A stretch of 64,000 nucleotides of DNA, from assembly GCA_036563805.1 (NCBI GenBank), contig DATCLS010000007.1:1-64000 (forward strand). Reading direction: 5' to 3'. A program made the position numbers and the translations under genes. Position 1 is the first letter of the stretch. The number at the start of each line of letters is the position of its first letter. The DNA is from DATCLS01 sp036563805 (GTDB lineage: Bacteria > Actinomycetota > Acidimicrobiia > Acidimicrobiales > VFJN01). Positions 49,849 through 56,659 of this stretch are shown in pieces. Below the pieces are notes generated by a model. The model worked only from the letters and a program-made list of their open reading frames with translations. It made no database searches and had not been told where the DNA came from.

Positions 49849-50610
49849 TCAGGCGCCGGCGCCACCGTCGATGCGGAGGACCGCCCCGGTCGTCGACCCG
49901 GCCTCGGGCGAGGCCAGGTGGTCGATGGCGGCCGCCACCTCCTCGGGCGTCGCGCTCCGGCCGATCAGCGACGCCTGCCGGGCCAGGACCCGGGGGTCGG
50001 CGTCGTCGGGCACCCGCATCGTCTCGACCATGGGCGTGGCCACCGCCCCGGGACACACGACGTTGACCCGGACGTCCGGCGCCAGCTCGACGGCCAGCGC
50101 CCGCGACAGCGCCACCACCCCGCCCTTGGACGCCGAGTAGGCCGACAGGTACGGCCGGCCGCTCAGCCCGGCGGCGCTGGCCACGTTCACGATGGCGCCC
50201 CGAGCCGCGGCCAGCGCCGGCGCCGCCGCCCGGCACATGGCGAACGTGCCGACCAGGTTGACCCGCAGGGCCCGCTCGAGCTCGTCGACGTCGGTGTCGG
50301 CCAGGCGCCCGTGGACGAGGATGCCGGCCGCGTTGACCAGGGCGTCGAGCCGGCGGTCGCCCCGGTCGTCACCGAGGACCGACCGGACCGCGGCCTCGAC
50401 GTCGGCCTCGACCGCCACGTCGGCGGGGACGGCCCAGGCCTCCCCGCCGGCGTCGCGGATGGCGACCGCGGTCTCGCCGGCCGCCGCCTCGCGCACGTCG
50501 AGGCAGGCGACGGCGCACCCCCGGCCGGCCAACCGCAGCGCGGTGGCCCGGCCGATGCCCGACCCGGCTCCCGTCACGATCGCGGTCCGGCGGGGCGCGT
50601 CGTCTGCCAT
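49849..50610 (-). CDS. Short-chain dehydrogenase/reductase (SDR2)
   Basis: 253 residues from ATG 50610. Cofactor motif TGAGSGIG (near 14), LDVREA for adenine-ribose specificity (Asp suggests NAD), NAAG near 90, catalytic Ser in NVASAAGLSG and Tyr-Lys in YSASK, then PGAVATPM. Full length for a classical SDR, ending TTGAVLRIDGG. It should oxidise or reduce a hydroxyl/keto intermediate of the island pathway. GntR motif copy D is 5-18 bases before the ATG, so the message is probably leaderless and GntR-controlled. Confidence 0.92.
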   Translation of the reverse strand: MADDAPRRTAIVTGAGSGIGRATALRLAGRGCAVACLDVREAAAGETAVAIRDAGGEAWAVPADVAVEADVEAAVRSVLGDDRGDRRLDALVNAAGILVHGRLADTDVDELERALRVNLVGTFAMCRAAAPALAAARGAIVNVASAAGLSGRPYLSAYSASKGGVVALSRALAVELAPDVRVNVVCPGAVATPMVETMRVPDDADPRVLARQASLIGRSATPEEVAAAIDHLASPEAGSTTGAVLRIDGGAGA

Positions 50611-50614
50611 ATAA

Positions 50615-50628
50615 ATCTTCTACCAGAT
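50615..50628. promoter_or_regulatory. GntR-regulon operator, copy D (SDR2)
   Basis: On the minus strand ATCTGGTAGAAGAT matches 12 of 14 bases of ATCTTATAGAAGAT. It lies 4 bases from the SDR2 start and overlaps the stop codon of the amidohydrolase upstream. The two changed bases (TA to GG) are in the left half, so affinity may be weaker. Confidence 0.6.
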
Positions 50629-51894
50629 AGCGGTCAGCGCGCTCCCCATGAGGTCGGCGAAGTTGCCGGCGTAGAACCGGCGCCGGGCGTCGTCGTCGGT
50701 GCCCGCCGCGGCGAGCGAGGCCTCGAACCGCTCGATCGGCCGGCGCCCGCCCTCGACGTGCGGGTAGTCGGACGAGAACATGCACACCTCGGGGCCGGCC
50801 TGGGCGATGATCCAGCCCACGTCCTCGGTCGGGTACGGCGTGAACCGGACCTGGCGGCGGACGTACTCGGTGGGCCGCAGCGACAGGTTCCGCAGCCGCT
50901 CCTCGTGGCGGCCGAAGGCGTCGACCGCCGACTCCATCTGCCGCATCCACGACGGCACCCAGATCGCCCCCTGCTCGATGACCCCGATCCGCAGGGTGGG
51001 GAACCGCTCGAGCACGCCGTCGAAGATCATCGTGGCCAGGGTCTGGGCCGGCGGCCCGGGGATGCCCATGTAGTCGACCGACCGGAAGTTCTCCTCGCCC
51101 CCGTGGAAGTCGGGCGGCACCGGCAGGCCGTTGCGGAAGTAGTCGGGGTCGATGAGGTCGCCGGTGCCGCCCACGTGGAACACGACCGGGATCCCGGCTT
51201 CGGCCGCCCGGGCCCACACCGGGTCGAGTCCGCCGTGGCTGGGCGAGTGCCCGGGCGGGCAGCCGGAGGCGACCAGCAGCGCCGCCGCCCCCAGGGCGAT
51301 GGCCTCGTCCGCCATGGCCGCCGCCCGGTCGAAGTCGGCCAGCGGCACGTAGCAGGTGGGCAGCAGCCGGGGGTCGACTGCGCAGAACTCGACCATTCCC
51401 CGGTTGTGGGCCCGGGCCGCGCCGTAGGCCAGGTCGAGGTCGCCGCTGTGCTCCCAGTCGTGCAGGCGGCGGTTGTGGAACGTGTTGAACACGAGCTGGC
51501 TGGCGAAGCCGAGCAGGTCGAGCGCCCGGCCCCGGTCCTCGGCCACGAACGAGCCGGTGGCCGCGAAGTTCTTCCGGGTCATGATCTCCTCGGCCTCGAC
51601 CGCCCGGTACTCGGCCGAGGCGTGGCGCTCGCGCAGGCGGGCGAACGCCGCCTCCAGGTCGCGCAGCTGCTCCTCGGGATCGCTGGTCGAGATCCTCTCC
51701 TGCCACTCGGACTGCGGCTGGTCCGGGTCCAGGAAAGCGTCTCGCGTTTGCCTCAGCTCGTTGCCGCCCGGGTAGCGCAGCGGCGGGATGCGGTCACGGA
51801 CCTGCGGGTCGGCGTGGTCGCGCAGCCAGGTCGGCGTCTCCATGATGTGGGCGTCGGCGTCGTGGACGACGAGCCCGGTCGAGTTGTACGGCAT
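50620..51894 (-). CDS. Amidohydrolase-2 family metalloenzyme (AmidoH-4)
   Basis: 424 residues from ATG 51894, with GGAGGGGGGT upstream. Metal motif VHDADAHIMETPTWL, central His in IPVVFHVGGTGDL, catalytic Asp in MFSSDYPHVEGG and a C-terminal GNFADLMG. It is a more distant relative of AmidoH-2 and AmidoH-3, with its own N-terminal insert (TRDAFLDPDQPQSEWQERI). The reaction is unknown. It is cotranscribed with, or immediately upstream of, SDR2 (9-base gap). Confidence 0.9.
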   Translation of the reverse strand: MPYNSTGLVVHDADAHIMETPTWLRDHADPQVRDRIPPLRYPGGNELRQTRDAFLDPDQPQSEWQERISTSDPEEQLRDLEAAFARLRERHASAEYRAVEAEEIMTRKNFAATGSFVAEDRGRALDLLGFASQLVFNTFHNRRLHDWEHSGDLDLAYGAARAHNRGMVEFCAVDPRLLPTCYVPLADFDRAAAMADEAIALGAAALLVASGCPPGHSPSHGGLDPVWARAAEAGIPVVFHVGGTGDLIDPDYFRNGLPVPPDFHGGEENFRSVDYMGIPGPPAQTLATMIFDGVLERFPTLRIGVIEQGAIWVPSWMRQMESAVDAFGRHEERLRNLSLRPTEYVRRQVRFTPYPTEDVGWIIAQAGPEVCMFSSDYPHVEGGRRPIERFEASLAAAGTDDDARRRFYAGNFADLMGSALTAIW

Positions 51895-51926
51895 CGCCGG
51901 ATCACCCCCCTCCGGTCAAGGAGTAC

Positions 51927-51937
51927 ACCAGCCTGGT
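51927..51937. promoter_or_regulatory. Short palindrome between AmidoH-4 and the USP gene
   Basis: ACCAGCCTGGT is a perfect odd-centred palindrome in the 54-base divergent gap. It is only 11 bases long and may be chance, but its central location fits a shared operator. Confidence 0.3.
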
Positions 51938-51948
51938 AGACCGTCCGC

Positions 51949-52410
51949 ATGAACGCGCAGACGGACGGCAGGATCGTGGTGGGCGTCGACGACTCCGAGC
52001 CGGCGGCCGCCGCCCTGCGGTGGGCGCTGCACGAGGCGGCGCTCCGGGGCACGACGCTCGAGGTGGTCCACGCCTGGGCCCCGCCGGTGTCCGCCCTGCC
52101 GTTCGGGGCCACGCTGGTCGTGCCGGTCGACGAGGCCGAGGTCGACGCCGCGGCTCGGGCCGAGCTCGACCGCATCGTGGGCGAGGCCGTCGCCGGTCTC
52201 GACGGGCCCACCCCCGAGGTGCAGATCACGGTCCTGCCCGGGGCGCCGGCCGCCACCCTGGTCGACCTGTCCGAGGACGCCGCGCTGTTGGTGGTCGGCT
52301 CCCACGGCCGCAGCGGCCTGGGCCGGCTGGTGCTGGGGTCGGTGGCGATGGCGTGCGTGCAGCACGCCCACTGCCCGGTCGTGGTGGTCCGGTCCCCGGG
52401 CCACGACTGA
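51949..52410 (+). CDS. Universal stress protein (UspA) family
   Basis: 153 residues. IVVGVDDSEPAAAALRWALHE at the start, and the ATP-binding motif GSHGRSGLGRLVLGSV (G-x2-G-x9-G-S) near 125-140, followed by CPVVVV. The intact motif suggests an ATP-binding Usp. It is divergent from AmidoH-4 and followed by the convergent P450. A role in stress or hypoxia adaptation is known for the family; a direct link to the catabolic genes is not shown. Confidence 0.93.
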   Translation: MNAQTDGRIVVGVDDSEPAAAALRWALHEAALRGTTLEVVHAWAPPVSALPFGATLVVPVDEAEVDAAARAELDRIVGEAVAGLDGPTPEVQITVLPGAPAATLVDLSEDAALLVVGSHGRSGLGRLVLGSVAMACVQHAHCPVVVVRSPGHD

Positions 52411-52455
52411 GCCGCACGGCCGGGCCGCTGCACGACCCGGCCGCCCCGCCGGGCG

Positions 52456-53649
52456 CTACCGCCCGAGCCGCACCGGCAGCCGCTTCAGCCCGTTGTTCAG
52501 GTTGGAGCGGATGCGCTGGGCCTCGCCCACCTGCTCGATGGCCGGGAACGTGGCCAGCAGCTCCTCGAAGAACACCCGGCCCTCGAGGCGGGCCAGGTGG
52601 ACGCCGAGGCAGAAGTGCTGGGCCGTCCCGAACGACAGATGGGGGTTGGGCTGGCGGTGGATGTCGAACCGCTGGGGGTCGGCGAACACGTCCTCGTCGC
52701 GGTTGGCCGACGTGTACCACATGGCCACCTTGTCGCCGGCCTTGATCTCCACGCCCCGCAGCTCGGTGTCGGCGGTGGCCGTGCGCCGGAAGTAGTGGAG
52801 CGGGTTGCCGTAGCGCAGGATCTCCTCGACCGCCCCGGGGATCAGGCTTGGGTCGGCGCGCAGCTCGGCGAGCTGGTCGGGGTGGTCGAGCAGCAGGTGC
52901 AGGCCGGACGACAGCATGGTCTTGGTGGTGTCGTTGCCGGCCGTGACGAGCTGGGTGAAGAAGCTGCCGAACTCGACGTCGGACATCGGCCCGTCGCCGA
53001 AGTTGCCGGCCAGGATCAGCGACGTGAGGTCGTCGCGGGGCTCCTCGGCCCGGCGCCGGGCGGCGAACTCGATGCCGTACAGCGCCATGTCGGTGTAGGG
53101 GTTGCCCTCGTCGCGCTCGCCGGCCAGCTCGGGGTCCTGCGAGCTGGTCGACTGCTCGGCCCACACACGGATGCTCGGCCAGTCCTCGGCCGGGATGCCG
53201 AACAGGCCGCCCACCACCATGCTGGGCAGCAGCCCGGCCACGTCGTGCACGAAGTCGACCTCCCCGTCGACCTCGGCGAAGATCTGCCGGGTCAGCTCCC
53301 GGATGCGGCCCTCCATCTGGCCGATGACCCGGGCCTTGAAGCTCTCGGCCAGCGGCTTGCGGTGGGCCGTGTGCCGGGGCGGGTCCATCATCAGCAGCAT
53401 GTTGCGGCTCAGCTCGAGCCGCTCGGGCGGCTGGTCCTCGAGCACGACGCCGCCCCGCTCGGCCGAGAACAGCTCGGGGTGGCGGGCCACGTGGGTGACG
53501 TCGGCGTGCTTGAGCACCGCCCAGTAGCCCGGCTCGCCCGGCATGTCCTGCCAGTGGACCGGGTCCGTCCGCCGCAGCTCGGCGAAGATCTCGTGGATCG
53601 GCCCGTCGACGTAGAGCTCGGGGTCGTAGATGTCGGTGACCGCGCTCAC
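52456..53649 (-). CDS. Cytochrome P450
   Basis: 397 residues from GTG 53649 behind GAGGGGGGAG; an upstream GTG at 53673 lacks this. I-helix oxygen-activation motif LVTAGNDTTKTMLSSG, the K-helix ExxR in VEEILRYG, and heme loop LSFGTAQHFCLGVHLARLE with the Cys ligand. NMLLMMDPPRHTAHRKPLAE is typical of bacterial class I P450s, and the C-terminal half recalls the CYP125/142 sterol and lipid clan of mycobacteria. It needs ferredoxin and reductase partners, which are not in the window. A palindrome upstream suggests separate local regulation. Confidence 0.94.
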   Translation of the reverse strand: MSAVTDIYDPELYVDGPIHEIFAELRRTDPVHWQDMPGEPGYWAVLKHADVTHVARHPELFSAERGGVVLEDQPPERLELSRNMLLMMDPPRHTAHRKPLAESFKARVIGQMEGRIRELTRQIFAEVDGEVDFVHDVAGLLPSMVVGGLFGIPAEDWPSIRVWAEQSTSSQDPELAGERDEGNPYTDMALYGIEFAARRRAEEPRDDLTSLILAGNFGDGPMSDVEFGSFFTQLVTAGNDTTKTMLSSGLHLLLDHPDQLAELRADPSLIPGAVEEILRYGNPLHYFRRTATADTELRGVEIKAGDKVAMWYTSANRDEDVFADPQRFDIHRQPNPHLSFGTAQHFCLGVHLARLEGRVFFEELLATFPAIEQVGEAQRIRSNLNNGLKRLPVRLGR

Positions 53650-53714
53650 GGCTCCCCCCTCGGTCCCGCGCACGGGCCCCGGACCGGGCCGGACGCCCGG
53701 GCTCGAGCCCTGTA

Positions 53715-53732
53715 CTCAGATTCCAATTTGAG
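53715..53732. promoter_or_regulatory. 18-bp imperfect palindrome upstream of the P450
   Basis: CTCAGATTCCAATTTGAG pairs at 7 of 9 positions and is markedly AT-rich for this genome. It lies 66 bases upstream of the P450 start and 80 bases before the histidine kinase. It may be an operator in the divergent P450/kinase region. Confidence 0.45.
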
Positions 53733-53811
53733 GGTACGCCAGGCGGAGTACGTCGCGCCTCCGCCCGCCGGACGATGACGTCCGGCCGGCGGCGCCGTAC
53801 CGTCGGGGGCG

Positions 53812-55116
53812 ATGGAGAGCGACGACACGCCCGCGCGGGCCGGCTGGCGCCCGCCCCTGGTCGACGTCGTCGTCGCGCTCGTGCTCGCGGCCGTCACCGT
53901 CGCCGGCACGTGGGCGGCCGGCCAGGACCAGCACGACCGGCGGGCCCTCGGCGCGCTCGGCGTCGCCCTGCTACTGATCGGCCCGCTGGCGCTGGTGGCC
54001 CGGCGCCGTCACCCCGAGGCGGTGTTCGCGGTCACCTTCGCGTCCACCCTCACCTACGTCCTGCTCGACTACCCGCTGGGCCCCATCTGGTTCGCCATGA
54101 TCGTGGCCTTCGCCACCATGGTCATGGCCGGCCGCCGGGCGGCGGCCGGCGTCGCCCTGGCCGTGGGCTACGTGGCCTTCACGTGGGGGCCGTACGTAGC
54201 CGGCACCGAGGACGCCCCCTCGCTGGCCGCCGCCGTCGGCCTGGCGGCCTGGCTGCTCGTGCTGCTCACCGGCTCGGAGCTGCTGCGAGCCCGGCGCGAC
54301 CGGGCGGAGGCGGCCGCCCGGTCGCGCGAGGAGGAGGCCCGCCGGCGGGTGGCCGACGAGCGGCTGCGCATCGCCCGCGAGCTGCACGACGTCGTGGCCC
54401 ACAACATCTCGATGATCAACCTCCAGGCCGGCGTGGCCCTCCACCTGATCGACGAGCAGCCCGAGCAGGCCCGCACCGCCCTGGCCGCCATCAAGGACGC
54501 CAGCAAGGAGGCCCTGGTCGAGCTGCGCTCGGTGCTGGGCGTTCTGCGCCAGGTCGACGACGGCGCGCCCCGCGACCCGGCCCCCGGCCTGGGGCGGCTG
54601 CCCGACCTCGTGGGCCAGGCCCGGGCCGCCGGGCTGGACGTGCAGGTCGAGACCCGGGGCGAGCCCCGGCCCCTGCCCCGGGGCGTCGACCTGGCCGCCT
54701 TCCGCATCGTGCAGGAGGCGCTCACCAACGTGTCGCGGCACGCCGGGACGACGACGGCCCGGGTCCGGATCACCTACGAGCCCGGGCACGTCGAGGTCCA
54801 GGTGGACGACGACGGCCCGGGGACGGGCGCGGGCCCGGGTGCGGCGGCGCCGTCCCCGGGGTCGGGCCAGGGTCTGACCGGCATGCGGGAGCGGGCCGAG
54901 TCGCTGGGCGGCGAGTTCTCGGCCGGGCCCCGGCCCGGGTTCGGCTGGCGGGTGCGGGCCCGCCTGCCCGCCCCGGCGGATGAGGGCGCGGACACGGGCG
55001 CCGGCACCGCCGAGACGTCCGCCACCGGCCCGTCCGCCGCCACCGACACGACCGACACCGACACGGGCGCCGACCCGGCGCCCCCCGAGCGCGACGGCGA
55101 GGAGGTGCGCCGGTGA
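53812..55116 (+). CDS. Sensor histidine kinase, NarL-family partner (HisKA_3)
   Basis: 434 residues from ATG 53812. Four or five membrane helices in residues 18-150 (VDVVVALVLAAVTVAGTWAA to LAAWLLVLLTGSELL) are followed by a coiled-coil and the phosphoacceptor box RIARELHDVVAHNISMI (His near 195). The ATPase has FRIVQEALTNVSRHAGTT, VQVDDDGPG and GLTGMRERAESLGG. The C-terminal 45 residues are Thr/Asp-rich low complexity. It has no large extracellular sensor, like LiaS/DesK-type envelope sensors. The stop overlaps the response-regulator start (GTGA). Confidence 0.93.
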   Translation: MESDDTPARAGWRPPLVDVVVALVLAAVTVAGTWAAGQDQHDRRALGALGVALLLIGPLALVARRRHPEAVFAVTFASTLTYVLLDYPLGPIWFAMIVAFATMVMAGRRAAAGVALAVGYVAFTWGPYVAGTEDAPSLAAAVGLAAWLLVLLTGSELLRARRDRAEAAARSREEEARRRVADERLRIARELHDVVAHNISMINLQAGVALHLIDEQPEQARTALAAIKDASKEALVELRSVLGVLRQVDDGAPRDPAPGLGRLPDLVGQARAAGLDVQVETRGEPRPLPRGVDLAAFRIVQEALTNVSRHAGTTTARVRITYEPGHVEVQVDDDGPGTGAGPGAAAPSPGSGQGLTGMRERAESLGGEFSAGPRPGFGWRVRARLPAPADEGADTGAGTAETSATGPSAATDTTDTDTGADPAPPERDGEEVRR

Positions 55117-55778
55117 CCTCGGTCCTGCTGGCCGACGACCAGGTCCTGATCCGGGCCGGACTGCGGGCGCTGATCGACGCCCAGCCCGACCTCGAGGTGG
55201 TGGGGGAGGCCAGCGACGGCGAGGAGGCCTACCGGCTGGTCGCCGAGCTGGTCCCCGACGTGGTGCTGATGGACATCCGCATGCCGGGCGTCGACGGCCT
55301 CGAGGCCACGCGCCGGATCGCGGCCGAGGACCGGCTGAGCGGCGTCCACGTCGTGATCCTCACCACGTTCGAACTGGACGAGTACGTGTTCGAGGCCCTG
55401 CGCATCGGGGCCAGCGGCTTCCTGGTCAAGGACACCGATCCCGCCGACCTGCTGCGGGCCGTGCGGGCCGCAGCGGCGGGCGACGCCCTGCTGTCGCCGA
55501 GCGTGACCCGCCGCCTGGTCGAGGAGTTCGCCACCCGCGCCAAGCCCGCCGAGCTCGCCCCCGAGCTGAACCTGCTCACCGAGCGCGAGCGCGAGGTGAT
55601 GGCGCTGGTGGCTGCCGGCCTGTCCAACGACGAGATCGCCGAGCGCCTCTACGTCAGCCCGGCCACGGCCAAGACCCACGTCAGCCGGGCCATGGTCAAG
55701 CTCAACGCCCGGGACCGGGCCCAGCTCGTGGTGTTCGCCTACGAGACGGGCCTCGTCACGCCGGGCTGGCTGGCCTGA
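55113..55778 (+). CDS. NarL/LuxR-family response regulator
   Basis: 221 residues from GTG 55113. Receiver domain with acidic pocket LLADDQ, the phosphorylation Asp in DVVLMDIRMPGVDG (near 54), Thr in ILTTFELDEYV and Lys in FLVKDTDPADLL. The C-terminal LuxR HTH is LTEREREVMALVAAGLSNDE and SPATAKTHVSRAMVKL. It is coupled to the kinase and lies directly upstream of an ABC exporter, which it probably controls. Confidence 0.95.
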   Translation: MTSVLLADDQVLIRAGLRALIDAQPDLEVVGEASDGEEAYRLVAELVPDVVLMDIRMPGVDGLEATRRIAAEDRLSGVHVVILTTFELDEYVFEALRIGASGFLVKDTDPADLLRAVRAAAAGDALLSPSVTRRLVEEFATRAKPAELAPELNLLTEREREVMALVAAGLSNDEIAERLYVSPATAKTHVSRAMVKLNARDRAQLVVFAYETGLVTPGWLA

Positions 55779-55800
55779 GCCGGCGCGTACCCCAGAGGGC

Positions 55801-55830
55801 GTAGGCGTCGGCGGGCCCCCTACGCCGACG
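55801..55830. promoter_or_regulatory. Competing hairpins upstream of the MacB-type ABC operon
   Basis: CGTCGGCG (55806-55813) pairs with CGCCGACG (55823-55830), while GTAGG (55801-55805) pairs with CCTAC (55819-55823). The two stems share bases, so they exclude each other. The site is 23 bases after the response-regulator stop and 66 before the ATPase start. It could be a terminator, a response-regulator site or an attenuator. Confidence 0.4.
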
Positions 55831-55895
55831 GCGGTAGCGGCAACTGCAGCCCCTCGGGCGACGACGCGAAGGCCCTGCTCACCGACCATGAGGCC

Positions 55896-56648
55896 ATGAC
55901 TGCAACCCTCATGGAGACCACCACCGCCGTGGTCGCCGGCGCCGAGCGGGCCACCAAGGTCTACGGCTCGGGCGAGACGGCCATCCGGGCGCTCGACGAG
56001 GTGACGATCGGCTTCCCGGCCGGCCGGTTCACCGCCATCATGGGCCCCTCGGGCTCGGGCAAGTCGACGCTCATGCACTGCCTGGCCGGGCTCGACGACC
56101 TGACCGAGGGGCGGGTGTTCCTCGGCGACGTCGACCTCGGCACGCTCAGCGACAAGGACCTCACCGTCCTGCGCCGCACGCGCATCGGGTTCGTGTTCCA
56201 GTCGTTCAACCTGGTGCCGACCCTGACCGCGGCCGAGAACATCACGCTGCCGCTCACCCTGGGCGGCGCCAAAGGCGACCCCGATTGGATCGACACCGTC
56301 GTGGCCACCGTCGGGCTGGGCAACCGGCTGAAGCACCTGCCCTCCGAGCTGTCGGGCGGCCAGCAGCAGCGGGTGGCCGTGGCCCGGGCCCTGGCCACGC
56401 AGCCGCAGATCATCTTCGCCGACGAGCCCACCGGCAACCTCGACTCCCGCAGCGGCGGCGACATCCTCGCCTTCATGCGCCGGGCGGTCGACGAGCTGGG
56501 CCAGACCATCGTCATGGTCACCCACGACCCGGTGGCCGCCGGCTACGCGGACGCCGTCGTGTTCCTGGCCGACGGCCGCATCGTCGACGAGATGGCCGAC
56601 CCGACGGCGGCGACGGTGCTCGACCGCATCAAGTCGCTCGAGACCTGA
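55896..56648 (+). CDS. ABC exporter ATP-binding protein, MacB/LolD type
   Basis: 250 residues. Walker A is IMGPSGSGKSTLMHCLAG (near 50-60), Q-loop FVFQSFNLVPTLTAAENI, signature ELSGGQQQRVAVARAL, Walker B IIFADEPTGNLDS and H-loop MVTHDPVAAGYAD. It is the standard ATPase partner of FtsX/MacB permeases. It lies 11 bases before the permease gene and downstream of a two-component system, as in BceAB- or LiaFSR-type antibiotic-response loci. Confidence 0.94.
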   Translation: MTATLMETTTAVVAGAERATKVYGSGETAIRALDEVTIGFPAGRFTAIMGPSGSGKSTLMHCLAGLDDLTEGRVFLGDVDLGTLSDKDLTVLRRTRIGFVFQSFNLVPTLTAAENITLPLTLGGAKGDPDWIDTVVATVGLGNRLKHLPSELSGGQQQRVAVARALATQPQIIFADEPTGNLDSRSGGDILAFMRRAVDELGQTIVMVTHDPVAAGYADAVVFLADGRIVDEMADPTAATVLDRIKSLET

Positions 56649-56659
56649 GGAGCCCAGCC

